Assembly (NCBI GenBank): GCA_013204155.1
Contig: JABMOK010000023.1
Span: 1 to 64,000, forward strand
Length of the DNA: 64,000 nucleotides
Source of the DNA: Pseudohongiella sp.
GTDB taxonomy: Bacteria; Pseudomonadota; Gammaproteobacteria; Pseudomonadales; Pseudohongiellaceae
Direction of reading: 5' to 3'
Numbering within the stretch: the first letter of the stretch is position 1; every line of letters begins with the position of its first letter. Below are positions 42,755 to 52,872 of this stretch, in pieces. A program made the position numbers and the translations under genes. A model generated the notes under the pieces. The model was given only the letters and a program-made list of their open reading frames with translations, did not search any database and was not told where the DNA came from.

Positions 42755-42900
42755 AGACGAATTTTAATGAGCAATTTTCCGCGCATGCTCTCACTTATGC
42801 CAACGCCAGGCCTGGGGCACGGATCCGCAACAGGCAGTCGAAGTGCAATGGCCGATGGTTTTAAAGCTTGGCCGAAAGGAGTGGCTGGTTGAGTCGCTTG
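42751..42900 (+). pseudogene. Remnant of a class I SAM-dependent methyltransferase
   Basis: Frame 1 MKTNFNEQFSAHALTYANARP (N-terminus), then a different frame AWGTDPQQAVEVQWPMVLKLGRKEWLV (C-terminus-like). Confidence 0.6.
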
Positions 42901-42915
42901 GCTTGAAGATAATGC

Positions 42916-43160
42916 TTCTATCGAATAGCACCGATAAAGCCTGCGGCTTATTGAATTTCGATTAGTGGTACAACATCTTGAAGAGAGTTCTGGTTCTGTC
43001 TCTGTTCTATCGAATAGCTTCAGCTAAAGCCTGCGTGTTATTGAATTTCGATTAGTGGTACAACATCTCGAAGAGTGTTTGTTCTATCGAATAGCACCGA
43101 TAAAGCCTGCGGTTTATTGAATTTCGATTAGTGATACAACATCTTGAAGAGAGTTCTCTT
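42916..43160 (+). repeat. Three tandem copies of a ~77-89 bp structured repeat
   Basis: Copies start at 42916, 43005, 43082: ttctatcgaatagc...taaagcctgcg...ttattgaatttcgattagtg.tacaacatct.gaagag. Confidence 0.93.
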
Positions 43161-43221
43161 CTTGGTATTCAGGGTCATTCGGACTATCATGAGAGCGGCA
43201 TAGAATAGTATCAATGGAATC

Positions 43222-44256
43222 TTGATGTCAGCATGTAAGATCTCTGTAATTGGCGGTGGCAGTTTTGGTACCGTAATTGCAAATATAACGGCAGAAAATG
43301 GCCACGACGTCAGTTTCTGGATGCGTAGCGAATCCCAGGCAGCAGATTTAAATCGTGATCACGAAAATGCGCAATACCTTCCCGGCTATAGTTTAAGCGA
43401 GCGACTTGTTGCAACCGCCGATATGGCAGCGGCCGTGGCTGACAGCGAGCTTATTTTCGTCGCTGTCCCCAGTTCTTCGTTTCGGCAAGTAGTCAGGGAT
43501 GTCATGAAACACGCCGCCGCCGATGTAATCCTGATCAGCACCACCAAGGGCATAGAGGCCGGAAGCTTCATGCTGATGAGCCAGATTCTTATGCAGGAAG
43601 CGCCAGAGGCTAAAGTCGGGGTCTTAAGCGGTCCTAATCTGGCAAAAGAGATTGCCAGCAAATCCCTCACCGGTACCGTCATCGCCAGTAATCATGAGGA
43701 AGTCAGGGAGATCGTAAAAAAGGTACTTAAATCTGAGTATTTCCGGGTCTATACCAATGACGATATGTTTGGGGTAGAGCTGGGCGGGTCGCTGAAGAAT
43801 ATCTACGCCATAATTGCCGGTATGGCGGCGGCTTTAGGCATGGGTTACAACACAAATAGTATGTTAGTAACCAGAAGTCTTGCCGAGATGGCCCGCTTTG
43901 CCAAGGAGTTAGGTGCCGACCCGATGACCTTTCTGGGTTTGGCCGGAGTCGGGGATTTAGTAGTGACCTGTTCAACCCCTTTAAGCCGAAATTACCGCAT
44001 CGGATTCTCTCTTGGTCAAGGCAAGTCGATCGAGGAGGCGAAAGCCGAGCTTGGACAGGTTGCGGAGGGGGTGAATACAGTGAAGCTGGTGAAGGAAAAA
44101 GCGGATGAACTGGGTGTTTATATGCCGCTTGCTGCGGGTCTGTACAATATCATCTATGGTAATGAATCCATGCAGAATATAATTTCTTCGCTGATGGGTG
44201 GAGAACAGGCACTCGATGTTGAGTTTGCTGCCAACAAGGACAAGATACTGGATTAG
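43222..44256 (+). CDS. gpsA: Glycerol-3-phosphate dehydrogenase [NAD(P)+]
   Basis: ISVIGGGSFGTVIANITAENGHDVSFWMR, GPNLAKEI, GLAGVGDLVVTC. Confidence 0.97.
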   Translation: MMSACKISVIGGGSFGTVIANITAENGHDVSFWMRSESQAADLNRDHENAQYLPGYSLSERLVATADMAAAVADSELIFVAVPSSSFRQVVRDVMKHAAADVILISTTKGIEAGSFMLMSQILMQEAPEAKVGVLSGPNLAKEIASKSLTGTVIASNHEEVREIVKKVLKSEYFRVYTNDDMFGVELGGSLKNIYAIIAGMAAALGMGYNTNSMLVTRSLAEMARFAKELGADPMTFLGLAGVGDLVVTCSTPLSRNYRIGFSLGQGKSIEEAKAELGQVAEGVNTVKLVKEKADELGVYMPLAAGLYNIIYGNESMQNIISSLMGGEQALDVEFAANKDKILD

Positions 44257-44316
44257 GCCGCCTTGCTATTTGCTGTTAAGCAGGCGCCATTGAATATTAG
44301 GCTGAGAGGAAAGACC

Positions 44317-44850
44317 ATGTCAGAAGAATTGGATACCATCGTAGATAATATTCGGCAGCCATCCGTCTGGATACGCATAGTCTTTATGCTGGGATTTGCC
44401 GTTGTCCTCAATGTCATTATCCTTCCCATCATTATTGTGTTGCTTATTGTACAGGCACTGTTTTCGGTGATTACTGGAGAGAGTAACGAAAACTTACGTT
44501 TTTTTGCTGCGGCGTTGGAGCAGTATGTTTCCCAGATTGTAAAATTCCTGACTTACAATTCGGAAACAAAACCGTTTCCATTCTCTGAATTTCCCCAACT
44601 TGAAGATGATCTGACCGCGTCTCCGGCAGAATCGGGGGGTGATAGTGCTTCCGCAAAAACTCAGGCTAAGGCAAGCCAGAAGCAAGCCACTAAAAAAGAA
44701 TCAACTGAGAAGAAAGCCAGCAGCAAGAAGAGCGCAAGCGAAAAGGCCGCGGCAAAAAAGCCACCCGCAAAAAAGCCACCTGCTAAAAAGGCCGGCGCGA
44801 AGAAATCTGCAGCGGGGAATGATAATAGCGACTCGAGTGTAAAGTCTTAG
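44317..44850 (+). CDS. DUF4389 domain protein with Lys/Ala/Pro-rich tail
   Basis: RQPSVWIRIVFMLGFAVVLNVIILPIIIVLLIVQALFSVITGE...LTYNSETKPFPF; low-complexity PPAKKPPAKKAGAKK tail. Confidence 0.85.
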   Translation: MSEELDTIVDNIRQPSVWIRIVFMLGFAVVLNVIILPIIIVLLIVQALFSVITGESNENLRFFAAALEQYVSQIVKFLTYNSETKPFPFSEFPQLEDDLTASPAESGGDSASAKTQAKASQKQATKKESTEKKASSKKSASEKAAAKKPPAKKPPAKKAGAKKSAAGNDNSDSSVKS

Positions 44851-44865
44851 AGAGATACCGCTAGT

Positions 44866-45324
44866 ATGTTGGTTTATTTACTTCGTCACGGCATCGCAGA
44901 GAGTGAAGCGGGGTCTGATAGAGCGCGCGAACTTACTCGGGAAGGGATAATGCAAACCCGAGATGTGGCTGAGAAGTATAAACACCATTCGCCAATTCTG
45001 GATAAGGCGATAGTGAGTCCGTATCCGCGAGCCAGGCAGACGGCTTCTTCGCTGCAGACGGTTTTTCCAGAATTACAATTTGACGTGGATAGTAGAATTG
45101 AGCCGGATGGGGATGTTTATGCGGTCATGGATGTCATCGCGAATTTTGGCGTACAGCAGTTGTTAATAATTAGTCACAATCCATTTCTGTCAAATATGTT
45201 GGCGGTTATGGTGGACGGAACAATGAAAACCAATAGATATATAGGTAATAGTGTGCTGGTGTGCGTCAGCTTGGACCTTATGGCGCCCGGTTGCGGCAAG
45301 ATTTTGTATACACTACAGCCATGA
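44866..45324 (+). CDS. sixA: Phosphohistidine phosphatase SixA
   Basis: LRHGIAES (RHG), SPYPRARQTA, ISHNPFLSNM. Confidence 0.93.
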   Translation: MLVYLLRHGIAESEAGSDRARELTREGIMQTRDVAEKYKHHSPILDKAIVSPYPRARQTASSLQTVFPELQFDVDSRIEPDGDVYAVMDVIANFGVQQLLIISHNPFLSNMLAVMVDGTMKTNRYIGNSVLVCVSLDLMAPGCGKILYTLQP

Positions 45325-46322
45325 AATTTCTAAATTACTCAATCTGTAAACGACTATCCCTGGCAGCATGGCTTACCTTGCTCGCGACTAGCAGCTTCGC
45401 TCAAGTAGAGTTCTCCACAGCCAGCCTGAGCGACCATTCTCTCATCGCCGGATTTCCCGACTCGGAAATTATTAGTAGAGAGCTGGAGCAGGACATAAGC
45501 CACCGACTCGTTCTTGGCAGCTTGCAAAGGTCGAGAGGAGAAGTAGTCCCGGAAAATTTCCAGCGTCTGCGCGGCGATGTAAGCCGGATCACTTATGATG
45601 TTTCACAGGAATTTACTGGCGAGAATGTGAATCAATATTACCGTGAACAAATGCAGTCCAGGGGTTATTCAGAATTATTCAGCTGTAGTGGGCGCGCCTG
45701 CGGGAGTAGTAATTTTTGGGCCAATGACGTGTTCAGTAATCGCTCATTATATGGCCCGGAGCGCAACCAGTTTTATCTGGCGATGAAGACAAATACAGGT
45801 CTGGAAACAGAGTCTTATATAGCGCTGTATATTATTACCAAGGGTAATCGGAAAATTTATGCCTACCTGGAAATCATCGAGCTTGGTGGAACGCGGGATC
45901 CAATTCCCGAGCGTGCGATAGAAGCTTTGCCGGAACCCATAATAGAAATACCCGCTGATACTGTTGAGATTGTCGGATCGACAGGCTTGTTGGATTTATT
46001 GCGCGAGAAGCGAAGTATTATTTTGCCAGCGCTGGAATTCGATTCGGACACGCAGTTGTCGGATGCTGCAGATCTTTCAAGCACGGTGGCGTTGCTGAAC
46101 GCGGATTCTTCGATTCGCGTCTATCTGGTCGCACACTTGCAGGGGACTCAGTCATTGGAGGTGTTGCTGCGGCGCTCCGCGCTGCGGGCAGCGACATTGC
46201 GAGAAAGTTTAATTAGCCTGGGTGTCGATGGGGGAAAAATCATTGCCCAGGGAATAGGACCGCTGGCACCGGCTTGTGAGACAGATTACTGTGCCGAGCG
46301 TATAGAGTTGGTTTTGCAATAG
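45321..46322 (+). CDS. DUF4892 domain / OmpA-like protein
   Basis: Signal peptide; DVSQEFTGENVNQYYREQMQSRGYSELFSCSGRACGSSNFWAN; OmpA-like C-terminus. Confidence 0.85.
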   Translation: MKFLNYSICKRLSLAAWLTLLATSSFAQVEFSTASLSDHSLIAGFPDSEIISRELEQDISHRLVLGSLQRSRGEVVPENFQRLRGDVSRITYDVSQEFTGENVNQYYREQMQSRGYSELFSCSGRACGSSNFWANDVFSNRSLYGPERNQFYLAMKTNTGLETESYIALYIITKGNRKIYAYLEIIELGGTRDPIPERAIEALPEPIIEIPADTVEIVGSTGLLDLLREKRSIILPALEFDSDTQLSDAADLSSTVALLNADSSIRVYLVAHLQGTQSLEVLLRRSALRAATLRESLISLGVDGGKIIAQGIGPLAPACETDYCAERIELVLQ

Positions 46323-46341
46323 GTTGATGTGCTGGCTGGTT

Positions 46342-46401
46342 GTCAGGTGATAATTAGTCAGGTGATAATTAGTCAGGTGATAATTAGTCAGGTGCTAATT
46401 A
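46342..46401. repeat. 15-bp tandem repeat x4 overlapping the folE stop codon
   Basis: (gtcaggtgataatta)x3 + gtcaggtgctaatta. Confidence 0.95.
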
Positions 46402-46952
46402 TTAATCAAGGATAGAAATTCACCCCGGGTGCTTTGACTATTTCGAAACGCGCCTAGCATGCAAGATGTGGTCATGGTTGAGTTTTGCTTTTCTACTCCA
46501 CGCATCATCATGCACATATGCTGAGCCTCGATAATGACTCCGGCGCCGGCGGCACCCGTTTTCTCGATTAGGCAATTGGCAATTTCATTAGTCAGGTTTT
46601 CCTGAATCTGTAATCGTCTGGCAAAAACATCCACAATCCTGGCGATCTTGGATAGACCGATTACCATTCCATTGGGAATATAGGCTACATGGCACTTGCC
46701 GATGAAGGGCAGCAGATGGTGTTCGCACATCGAATACAGTTCAATATTTTTGACGATGACCATTTCGTCAGTATCAGAAGGGAATAAGGCATTATTGATG
46801 ACTTCATCGATGTTCATCGAGTAGCCTTGCATCAGGAATTCCATGGCCTTAGCGGCTCTTTTTGGTGTATCGGTCAATCCGGCGCGAGTAGGATCCTCTC
46901 CAATTTTCTTGAGGATATCCAGATATGACTGTTCCATAGTATTTGCTGTCAT
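46395..46952 (-). CDS. folE: GTP cyclohydrolase I
   Basis: [49 protein letters not shown]. Confidence 0.97.
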   Translation of the reverse strand: MTANTMEQSYLDILKKIGEDPTRAGLTDTPKRAAKAMEFLMQGYSMNIDEVINNALFPSDTDEMVIVKNIELYSMCEHHLLPFIGKCHVAYIPNGMVIGLSKIARIVDVFARRLQIQENLTNEIANCLIEKTGAAGAGVIIEAQHMCMMMRGVEKQNSTMTTSCMLGAFRNSQSTRGEFLSLINN

Positions 46953-47186
46953 AAAAAATTCTTTAATATTTAATAATTGAGGGCAAGCCTACGATAACCC
47001 CTATAGTTGGTAAAGCGCTTTTGAGCATATTTCAAGAATAGTCAGAGTGATAAGCCTTGGTTTTTCCAGGGTCATTTTGTAAAACTTCATCGGGGTACGC
47101 TGAGGCAGGACAACAGGCGAATATCGGGAGATAGGTGCATAGCCGGGTGATTGGGTCTTATTGGATGTTTAATAGAGTACCGCCGT

Positions 47187-48062
47187 GTGAAAATTCAGCA
47201 ATACATTGAGCAAACTGCAAAGCGAATGCTTAAGCATGATCTGTTTTATGGTCATGGCACAGACAATCCGCTGGATGAGGCAGTGTATTTAATTTATACC
47301 AGTCTGGGGATCGATTTTGCAGACGGCGATCAGGATAATCGCGTACTCACCGACAGTGAAATCTCCGTGCTGGAGCGGGCGGTAAACAGCAGGATTGAAC
47401 ATCGCCTGCCAGTCGCCTATATTGTGGGTAAGGCCTGGTTCGCGGGCTATGCCTTTTACTGTGACGAACGGGCATTGGTTCCGAGATCGCCGATCGCCGA
47501 GTTAATCAGGAATCGCTTCGAACCGTTATTGTCTTCTGATCCCCTTCGTATTCTGGATTTATGTGCCGGGGGCGGCAGCATCGGCATAGCCTCTGCGCTG
47601 GAATTTGCAGACTCCCAGGTTGATTTGGCCGATATCTCTGTCGAGGCACTGGCCTTGGCGGCTGATAATATTGCCCTGTATGATTTGGCTGACCGGGTAA
47701 CAACCCTGCAATCGGATTTATTTACCGCGGTGGACGGAAAGTATGACCTAATCGTTTCAAATCCTCCCTATGTTTCACAACAGGAGTACGATGAACTGCC
47801 GGATGAATTTTTGCATGAGCCGGCCCTGGGTCTGATTAGCGAAGACGAGGGTCTCGAATTACCGCTACGCATTATGCGCGAGGCGGCAGATTATTTGAAC
47901 GAAGCGGGTGTGTTGGTAATGGAGGTTGGCTATAGCAATGAGCTATTGGCCCAGCGCCTGGAGAAAGTGCCGTTGCTCTGGTTGCAGTTTGATCAGGGCG
48001 GAGAAGGGGTGCTGGCCTTGACTGTCAGCCAACTTCAGCAGTACAGGGAATGTTTTAAATAG
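47187..48062 (+). CDS. prmB: Ribosomal protein L3 glutamine N5-methyltransferase
   Basis: ILDLCAGGGSIGIA, DLIVSNPPYVSQQEYDELPDEFLHEPALGL; GTG at 47187 preferred start. Confidence 0.92.
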   Translation: MKIQQYIEQTAKRMLKHDLFYGHGTDNPLDEAVYLIYTSLGIDFADGDQDNRVLTDSEISVLERAVNSRIEHRLPVAYIVGKAWFAGYAFYCDERALVPRSPIAELIRNRFEPLLSSDPLRILDLCAGGGSIGIASALEFADSQVDLADISVEALALAADNIALYDLADRVTTLQSDLFTAVDGKYDLIVSNPPYVSQQEYDELPDEFLHEPALGLISEDEGLELPLRIMREAADYLNEAGVLVMEVGYSNELLAQRLEKVPLLWLQFDQGGEGVLALTVSQLQQYRECFK

Positions 48063-48221
48063 TGTACAATCCGCTGGTTTTTTGGCGCCATTTTTTGTCG
48101 GACTAGCCAATAAGTTCTGTATCCAGCTGTTCTGCGTCCAACGGTAGTACGACATCGAGTACTGACAGTTAGTACTGACACCGGTACGGGCAGTAGCAGC
48201 AACAAGTGTACGAGTTTTCAT

Positions 48222-49310
48222 ATGTCAGGAAATACTTTCGGTAAATTATTCACGGTAACCAGCTTTGGCGAAAGTCATGGGCCTGCGCTCGGCTGCGTGA
48301 TCGACGGTTGTCCGCCTGGAATGGAACTCTGTGCCGCGGATATGCAGCAGGATCTTGATCGGAGAAAACCCGGGCAGTCGCGTTTTACCACACAGCGCCG
48401 TGAGGACGATGAGGTAAAAATCCTGTCGGGTGTATTCGAAGGCAAGACCACGGGAACACCCATCGGGCTGCTTATAGAGAATACAGATCAGCGCTCCAGA
48501 GACTACAGCAAAATAAAGGACCAGTTCAGGCCTGCTCATGCTGACTATACGTATATGAAGAAGTACGGTATCCGTGACTATCGCGGAGGTGGCCGTGCTT
48601 CGGCGCGTGAAACCGCGATGCGTGTCGCGGCCGGGGCGATAGCGAAGAAATACTTGTTTGAGACCTGTGGTACTCAAATAACGGGCTATTTAAGTCAATT
48701 AGGGCCAATCGCCATCGAAACGGTGGATTACGACGAGATTGAACGCAATCCATTTTTCTGCCCGGATGCATCGAAGGTGGCCGAGATGGAAGACTATATG
48801 GCCGCCCTCAGCAAGGAGGGCAATTCCATTGGCGCTCGCATCAATGTCTGCGCCAGTAAGGTGCCCGCAGGGTTGGGAGAGCCTATATTCGACCGGCTCG
48901 ATGCTGATATTGCCAAGGCCTTGATGAGCATTAACGCGGTAAAAGGTGTTGAGATAGGCGCGGGTTTTAAGTCTGTAAGCCAAAAAGGCAGTGAACATCG
49001 CGATGAGATCACGCCTCAGGGCTTCATCGGCAACAATGCCGGGGGTGTGCTCGGAGGAATATCGAGTGGGCAGGATATTTTCGCCAGTATTGCGCTGAAA
49101 CCAACCTCCAGTATTCGCCTGCCAGGAAAGTCGATAAATACCCGTGGGGAAGCCGAGGAAGTCATCACCACCGGTAGGCATGATCCCTGTGTCGGAATTC
49201 GCGCGACACCCATTGCAGAAGCTATGCTGGCTCTGGTTCTCATCGATCACCTGTTGCGTGACCGAGGACAGACCGGCCAAACACGAACGGCATCGACCAT
49301 TCCGATTTAG
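48222..49310 (+). CDS. aroC: Chorismate synthase
   Basis: [42 protein letters not shown]. Confidence 0.98.
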   Translation: MSGNTFGKLFTVTSFGESHGPALGCVIDGCPPGMELCAADMQQDLDRRKPGQSRFTTQRREDDEVKILSGVFEGKTTGTPIGLLIENTDQRSRDYSKIKDQFRPAHADYTYMKKYGIRDYRGGGRASARETAMRVAAGAIAKKYLFETCGTQITGYLSQLGPIAIETVDYDEIERNPFFCPDASKVAEMEDYMAALSKEGNSIGARINVCASKVPAGLGEPIFDRLDADIAKALMSINAVKGVEIGAGFKSVSQKGSEHRDEITPQGFIGNNAGGVLGGISSGQDIFASIALKPTSSIRLPGKSINTRGEAEEVITTGRHDPCVGIRATPIAEAMLALVLIDHLLRDRGQTGQTRTASTIPI

Positions 49311-49433
49311 CTGCTCCGGTTCGATCGAGCCGTCTGATTTACCATAAAAACCATTTTCATTAGTAATAAAATTTCAATAAATACAAATAGATATACAATC
49401 TATTTAACTCTTAACATTATATTGGTGAGGAAC

Positions 49434-50855
49434 ATGAGTAGCAAAACCTTGTATGACAAAATCTGGGACGCTCATTTGGTTAAGCAACGGGCCGACGGTA
49501 CCGCATTGATCTACATTGATCGGCATCTGATTCACGAGGTAACTTCACCCCAGGCTTTTGAAGGCCTGCGTCTGGCGGGCCGCAAACCCTGGCGCGCAGA
49601 GGCTAATTTCGCCACCCCTGACCACAATATTCCCACAACCCGTGAGGAGCGAAGTCAGGGACTGGAAGGGATAAAAGACCCAGTATCGAAGATTCAGGTT
49701 GCTACGCTGGATGATAACTGTCGCGAGTTTGGAATTTTTGAGCTGAAAATGACCGATGAAAGACAGGGTATTGTGCATGTTGTGGGGCCAGAGCAAGGCG
49801 CTACGCTGCCCGGAATGACCATCGTCTGCGGTGACTCTCACACCTCTACTCACGGGGCCTTGGGCGCTTTGGCTCATGGTATTGGCACCTCGGAAGTAGA
49901 ACATGTGTTGGCGACCCAGTGCCTGATGCAAAAGAAAGCGAAGAATATGCGGGTGCAGGTGAATGGGCAGTTAAGTCCGGGTGTTACCGCCAAGGACATC
50001 GTATTGGCTATTATCGGTAAAATAGGCACTGCTGGCGGCACCGGCTACACCATCGAATTTGCTGGGGAGGCCATTCGTTCCCTGTCGGTAGAGGGCCGCA
50101 TGACAGTGTGCAATATGGCCATTGAAGCGGGAGCCAGAGCGGGGTTGATTGCCGTCGATGAAACTACTCTGGCGTATTTAAAAGGCAGGCCTTTTGCGCC
50201 AAAGGGCGATCTTTGGGAGCAGGCGGCGGAATCCTGGCGAGAGCTGACCAGTGATGAAACGGCCGTATTCGATTCCGTTGTGACTTTAGAGGCTGGCGAA
50301 ATTGAGCCGCAAGTTACCTGGGGTACTTCCCCGGAAATGGTGGTTGCAGTGGGTGGCAGGGTTCCCGATCCTGAGCAGGAGCCCGATATGGCCCGGCGCA
50401 GCAGCATTCAGCAGGCGCTGGATTATATGGGCCTGGTTGGCGGCACCGCGATCAAAGATATCAAGTTAGACTGTGTCTTTATTGGCTCCTGTACCAATTC
50501 CCGGATTGAAGACCTGCGCGCAGCGGCCGCTGTCGTCAAGGGCAAGCACGTGGCAGAAAGCGTTGAGTTGGCGATGGTTGTTCCCGGTTCTGGGCTGGTT
50601 AAGAAACAAGCTGAAGAAGAGGGTCTGGATAAGATATTTATTGCGGCGGGGCTGGAATGGCGTGAGCCTGGCTGCTCAATGTGTCTCGCTATGAATGCGG
50701 ATCAACTGGGCGCGGGCAAACATTGTGCCTCGACCTCAAATCGTAATTTTGAAGGCCGGCAGGGTTTCGGTGGTCGAACCCATCTGGTGAGCCCGGCGAT
50801 GGCAGCGGCAGCTGCCATTCACGGTCACTTCGTCGATATCAGAGAGATTTCCTGA
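49434..50855 (+). CDS. leuC: 3-isopropylmalate dehydratase large subunit
   Basis: [45 protein letters not shown]. Confidence 0.98.
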   Translation: MSSKTLYDKIWDAHLVKQRADGTALIYIDRHLIHEVTSPQAFEGLRLAGRKPWRAEANFATPDHNIPTTREERSQGLEGIKDPVSKIQVATLDDNCREFGIFELKMTDERQGIVHVVGPEQGATLPGMTIVCGDSHTSTHGALGALAHGIGTSEVEHVLATQCLMQKKAKNMRVQVNGQLSPGVTAKDIVLAIIGKIGTAGGTGYTIEFAGEAIRSLSVEGRMTVCNMAIEAGARAGLIAVDETTLAYLKGRPFAPKGDLWEQAAESWRELTSDETAVFDSVVTLEAGEIEPQVTWGTSPEMVVAVGGRVPDPEQEPDMARRSSIQQALDYMGLVGGTAIKDIKLDCVFIGSCTNSRIEDLRAAAAVVKGKHVAESVELAMVVPGSGLVKKQAEEEGLDKIFIAAGLEWREPGCSMCLAMNADQLGAGKHCASTSNRNFEGRQGFGGRTHLVSPAMAAAAAIHGHFVDIREIS

Positions 50856-50944
50856 TAGCGGATATTTAATTCAATACAAGCTACTTATTTTAATACTAAC
50901 TAGCAATTTTAATATCAATATAATCAAAGTATTAAGAGCATAAC

Positions 50945-51592
50945 ATGAACAAATTTATCATTGAGAAAGGACTGGTATTGCCACTGGATCGAGCCAACGT
51001 GGATACGGATTTCATCATTCCTAAGCAATTTCTTAAATCCATCAAACGCACCGGTTTTGGCGTCAATTTATTCGACGAACACAGGTATCTGGATAAAGGC
51101 GAGCCGGACTCCGATAACAGTAACCGGCCGCTGAACCCTGATTTTGTCCTCAATCAACCGCGCTATCAGGGGGCCAGAATCCTCTTGGCGCAAGACAATT
51201 TTGGCTGCGGGTCCAGCAGAGAGCACGCACCGTGGGCGCTGGAAGATTACGGCTTTCGCGCTATTATCGCGCCCAGTTTTGCCGATATTTTTTTCAACAA
51301 CTGCTTGAAGAACGGCTTGCTGCCAATTGTACTGCCTAAACCGATAATTTCCGGCTTGTTTGCCGAAGTTGAAGCGAATGCAGGCTATCAGTTAGAAGTG
51401 GACCTGGATCTACAGCTTATTACCAAGCCAGGTGGCGAAACCATTTCCTTCGAGGTGGATGAGTTCCGTAAGCATTGCTTGTTAAATGGCCTGGATGATA
51501 TCGGTCTGACTCTGGAAGATGCCGATGCTATCAGTCAGTTCGAAGCCGCATGGCGTAACCAGGCTCCCTGGTATTTCACGGCGATGAAATAA
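50945..51592 (+). CDS. leuD: 3-isopropylmalate dehydratase small subunit
   Basis: [35 protein letters not shown]. Confidence 0.98.
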   Translation: MNKFIIEKGLVLPLDRANVDTDFIIPKQFLKSIKRTGFGVNLFDEHRYLDKGEPDSDNSNRPLNPDFVLNQPRYQGARILLAQDNFGCGSSREHAPWALEDYGFRAIIAPSFADIFFNNCLKNGLLPIVLPKPIISGLFAEVEANAGYQLEVDLDLQLITKPGGETISFEVDEFRKHCLLNGLDDIGLTLEDADAISQFEAAWRNQAPWYFTAMK

Positions 51593-51607
51593 GCCTTGTC
51601 ACGATCA

Positions 51608-51676
51608 ATTAAACCTAGCAATGCATTAAATCCAAGCATGCATTAAACCCAACAATCGGTTAAACCCAACAATCGG
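51608..51676. repeat. Imperfect 17-bp tandem repeat x4
   Basis: attaaacctagcaatgc / attaaatccaagcatgc / attaaacccaacaatcgg / ttaaacccaacaatcgg. Confidence 0.88.
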
Positions 51677-51705
51677 TTTAGCCAAAACAGAGCGAGAGGA
51701 GCAGG

Positions 51706-52734
51706 ATGAGTAACTTGAGTAAATACAACGTGGCTGTAGTGGGCGCTACAGGGGCAGTAGGAGAGGCATTGCTGAGTATTTTGGAAGAGCGTAACTTCCC
51801 GGTGGATCAGCTATTCCCATTAGCCAGTGAAAGATCGGCCGGTAGGACGGTGATGTTCAAGAATAAGCCGGTGATGGTGACAGATCTGGCGGAATTTGAT
51901 TTCTCCAAGGCCCATATCGGCCTGTTCTCCGCGGGTGGCAGTGTTTCAGCCGAGTTCGCTCCGAAGGCCGGTGCGGCGGGTTGTGTGGTCATCGATAACA
52001 CCTCGCATTTTCGCTACGATGACGATATTCCGTTGGTGGTGCCAGAGGTGAATCCGGGAGCCATCGCGCAATACACCAACAGGAACATCATCGCTAACCC
52101 CAATTGTTCCACCATACAGATGTTGGTTGCCCTGAAGCCTATTCATGATGCGGTGGGCATAAAGCGTATCAGCGTGGCGACTTATCAGGCGGTATCCGGC
52201 GCTGGCAATAGCGGAGTCAAGGAATTGGCGAACCAGACCGCTGAATTACTCAATGGTCGGAATGTCGAGTGCAAAACCTTTGCTCGCCAGATCGCCTTTA
52301 ATGCGTTGCCGCAAATCGACGTATTTCTGGAGAACGGTTACACCAAGGAAGAGATGAAGATGGTCTGGGAAACCCGCAAGATCTTTGAAGATGAAAGCAT
52401 TATGGTAAGCGCCACCTGTGTGCGAATCCCGGTGTTCTATGGGCATTCAGAGGCGGTGCAAATTGAGACTGCAAAACCCATCAGCGAGCAAGAGGTGCGT
52501 GCGCTGTTAGAGAAAGCGCCGGGCGTTCTGGTCATGGATGAGCGCAAGGATGGCGGATATCCTACCGCCGTACATGAATCTGCGGGCCAGGACGCAGTTT
52601 TTGTGGGAAGAATTCGGCAAGATATCTCGTTTCCAAATGGCATGAATCTGTGGGTGGTCTCGGATAATGTGCGAAAAGGGGCGGCTTTGAACTCGGTTCA
52701 AATAGCCGAAGAGTTGATAAAAAGCTATTTATAA
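51706..52734 (+). CDS. asd: Aspartate-semialdehyde dehydrogenase
   Basis: VAVVGATGAVGEALLSILEER, NPNCSTIQMLVALKP, YQAVSGAGNSG. Confidence 0.96.
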   Translation: MSNLSKYNVAVVGATGAVGEALLSILEERNFPVDQLFPLASERSAGRTVMFKNKPVMVTDLAEFDFSKAHIGLFSAGGSVSAEFAPKAGAAGCVVIDNTSHFRYDDDIPLVVPEVNPGAIAQYTNRNIIANPNCSTIQMLVALKPIHDAVGIKRISVATYQAVSGAGNSGVKELANQTAELLNGRNVECKTFARQIAFNALPQIDVFLENGYTKEEMKMVWETRKIFEDESIMVSATCVRIPVFYGHSEAVQIETAKPISEQEVRALLEKAPGVLVMDERKDGGYPTAVHESAGQDAVFVGRIRQDISFPNGMNLWVVSDNVRKGAALNSVQIAEELIKSYL

Positions 52735-52872
52735 TGAATACTTGCAGGCTGTAGTGAAGAAACTTTCTTAAACTCTTTTGTTGAGAAGATAGTAGTGATC
52801 ACTAACTTGTGGAACTGATTTCCATTAGCCGCAAGCTTTTGGTGTCAAAAGCCTGTTGAGAGAAAAGGGAAT

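Noticed and set aside
42916-43160. CRISPR-like array
   Set aside because: Units are contiguous 77-89 bp tandem copies without unique spacers; no cas genes.
44680-44850. Histone-like/AlgP-type tail (PAKK repeats) as a separate DNA-binding gene
   Set aside because: In frame with the DUF4389 membrane domain; simple low-complexity C-terminus of that protein.
48699-49280. 193-aa ORF antisense to aroC
   Set aside because: Shadow ORF over a highly conserved gene.
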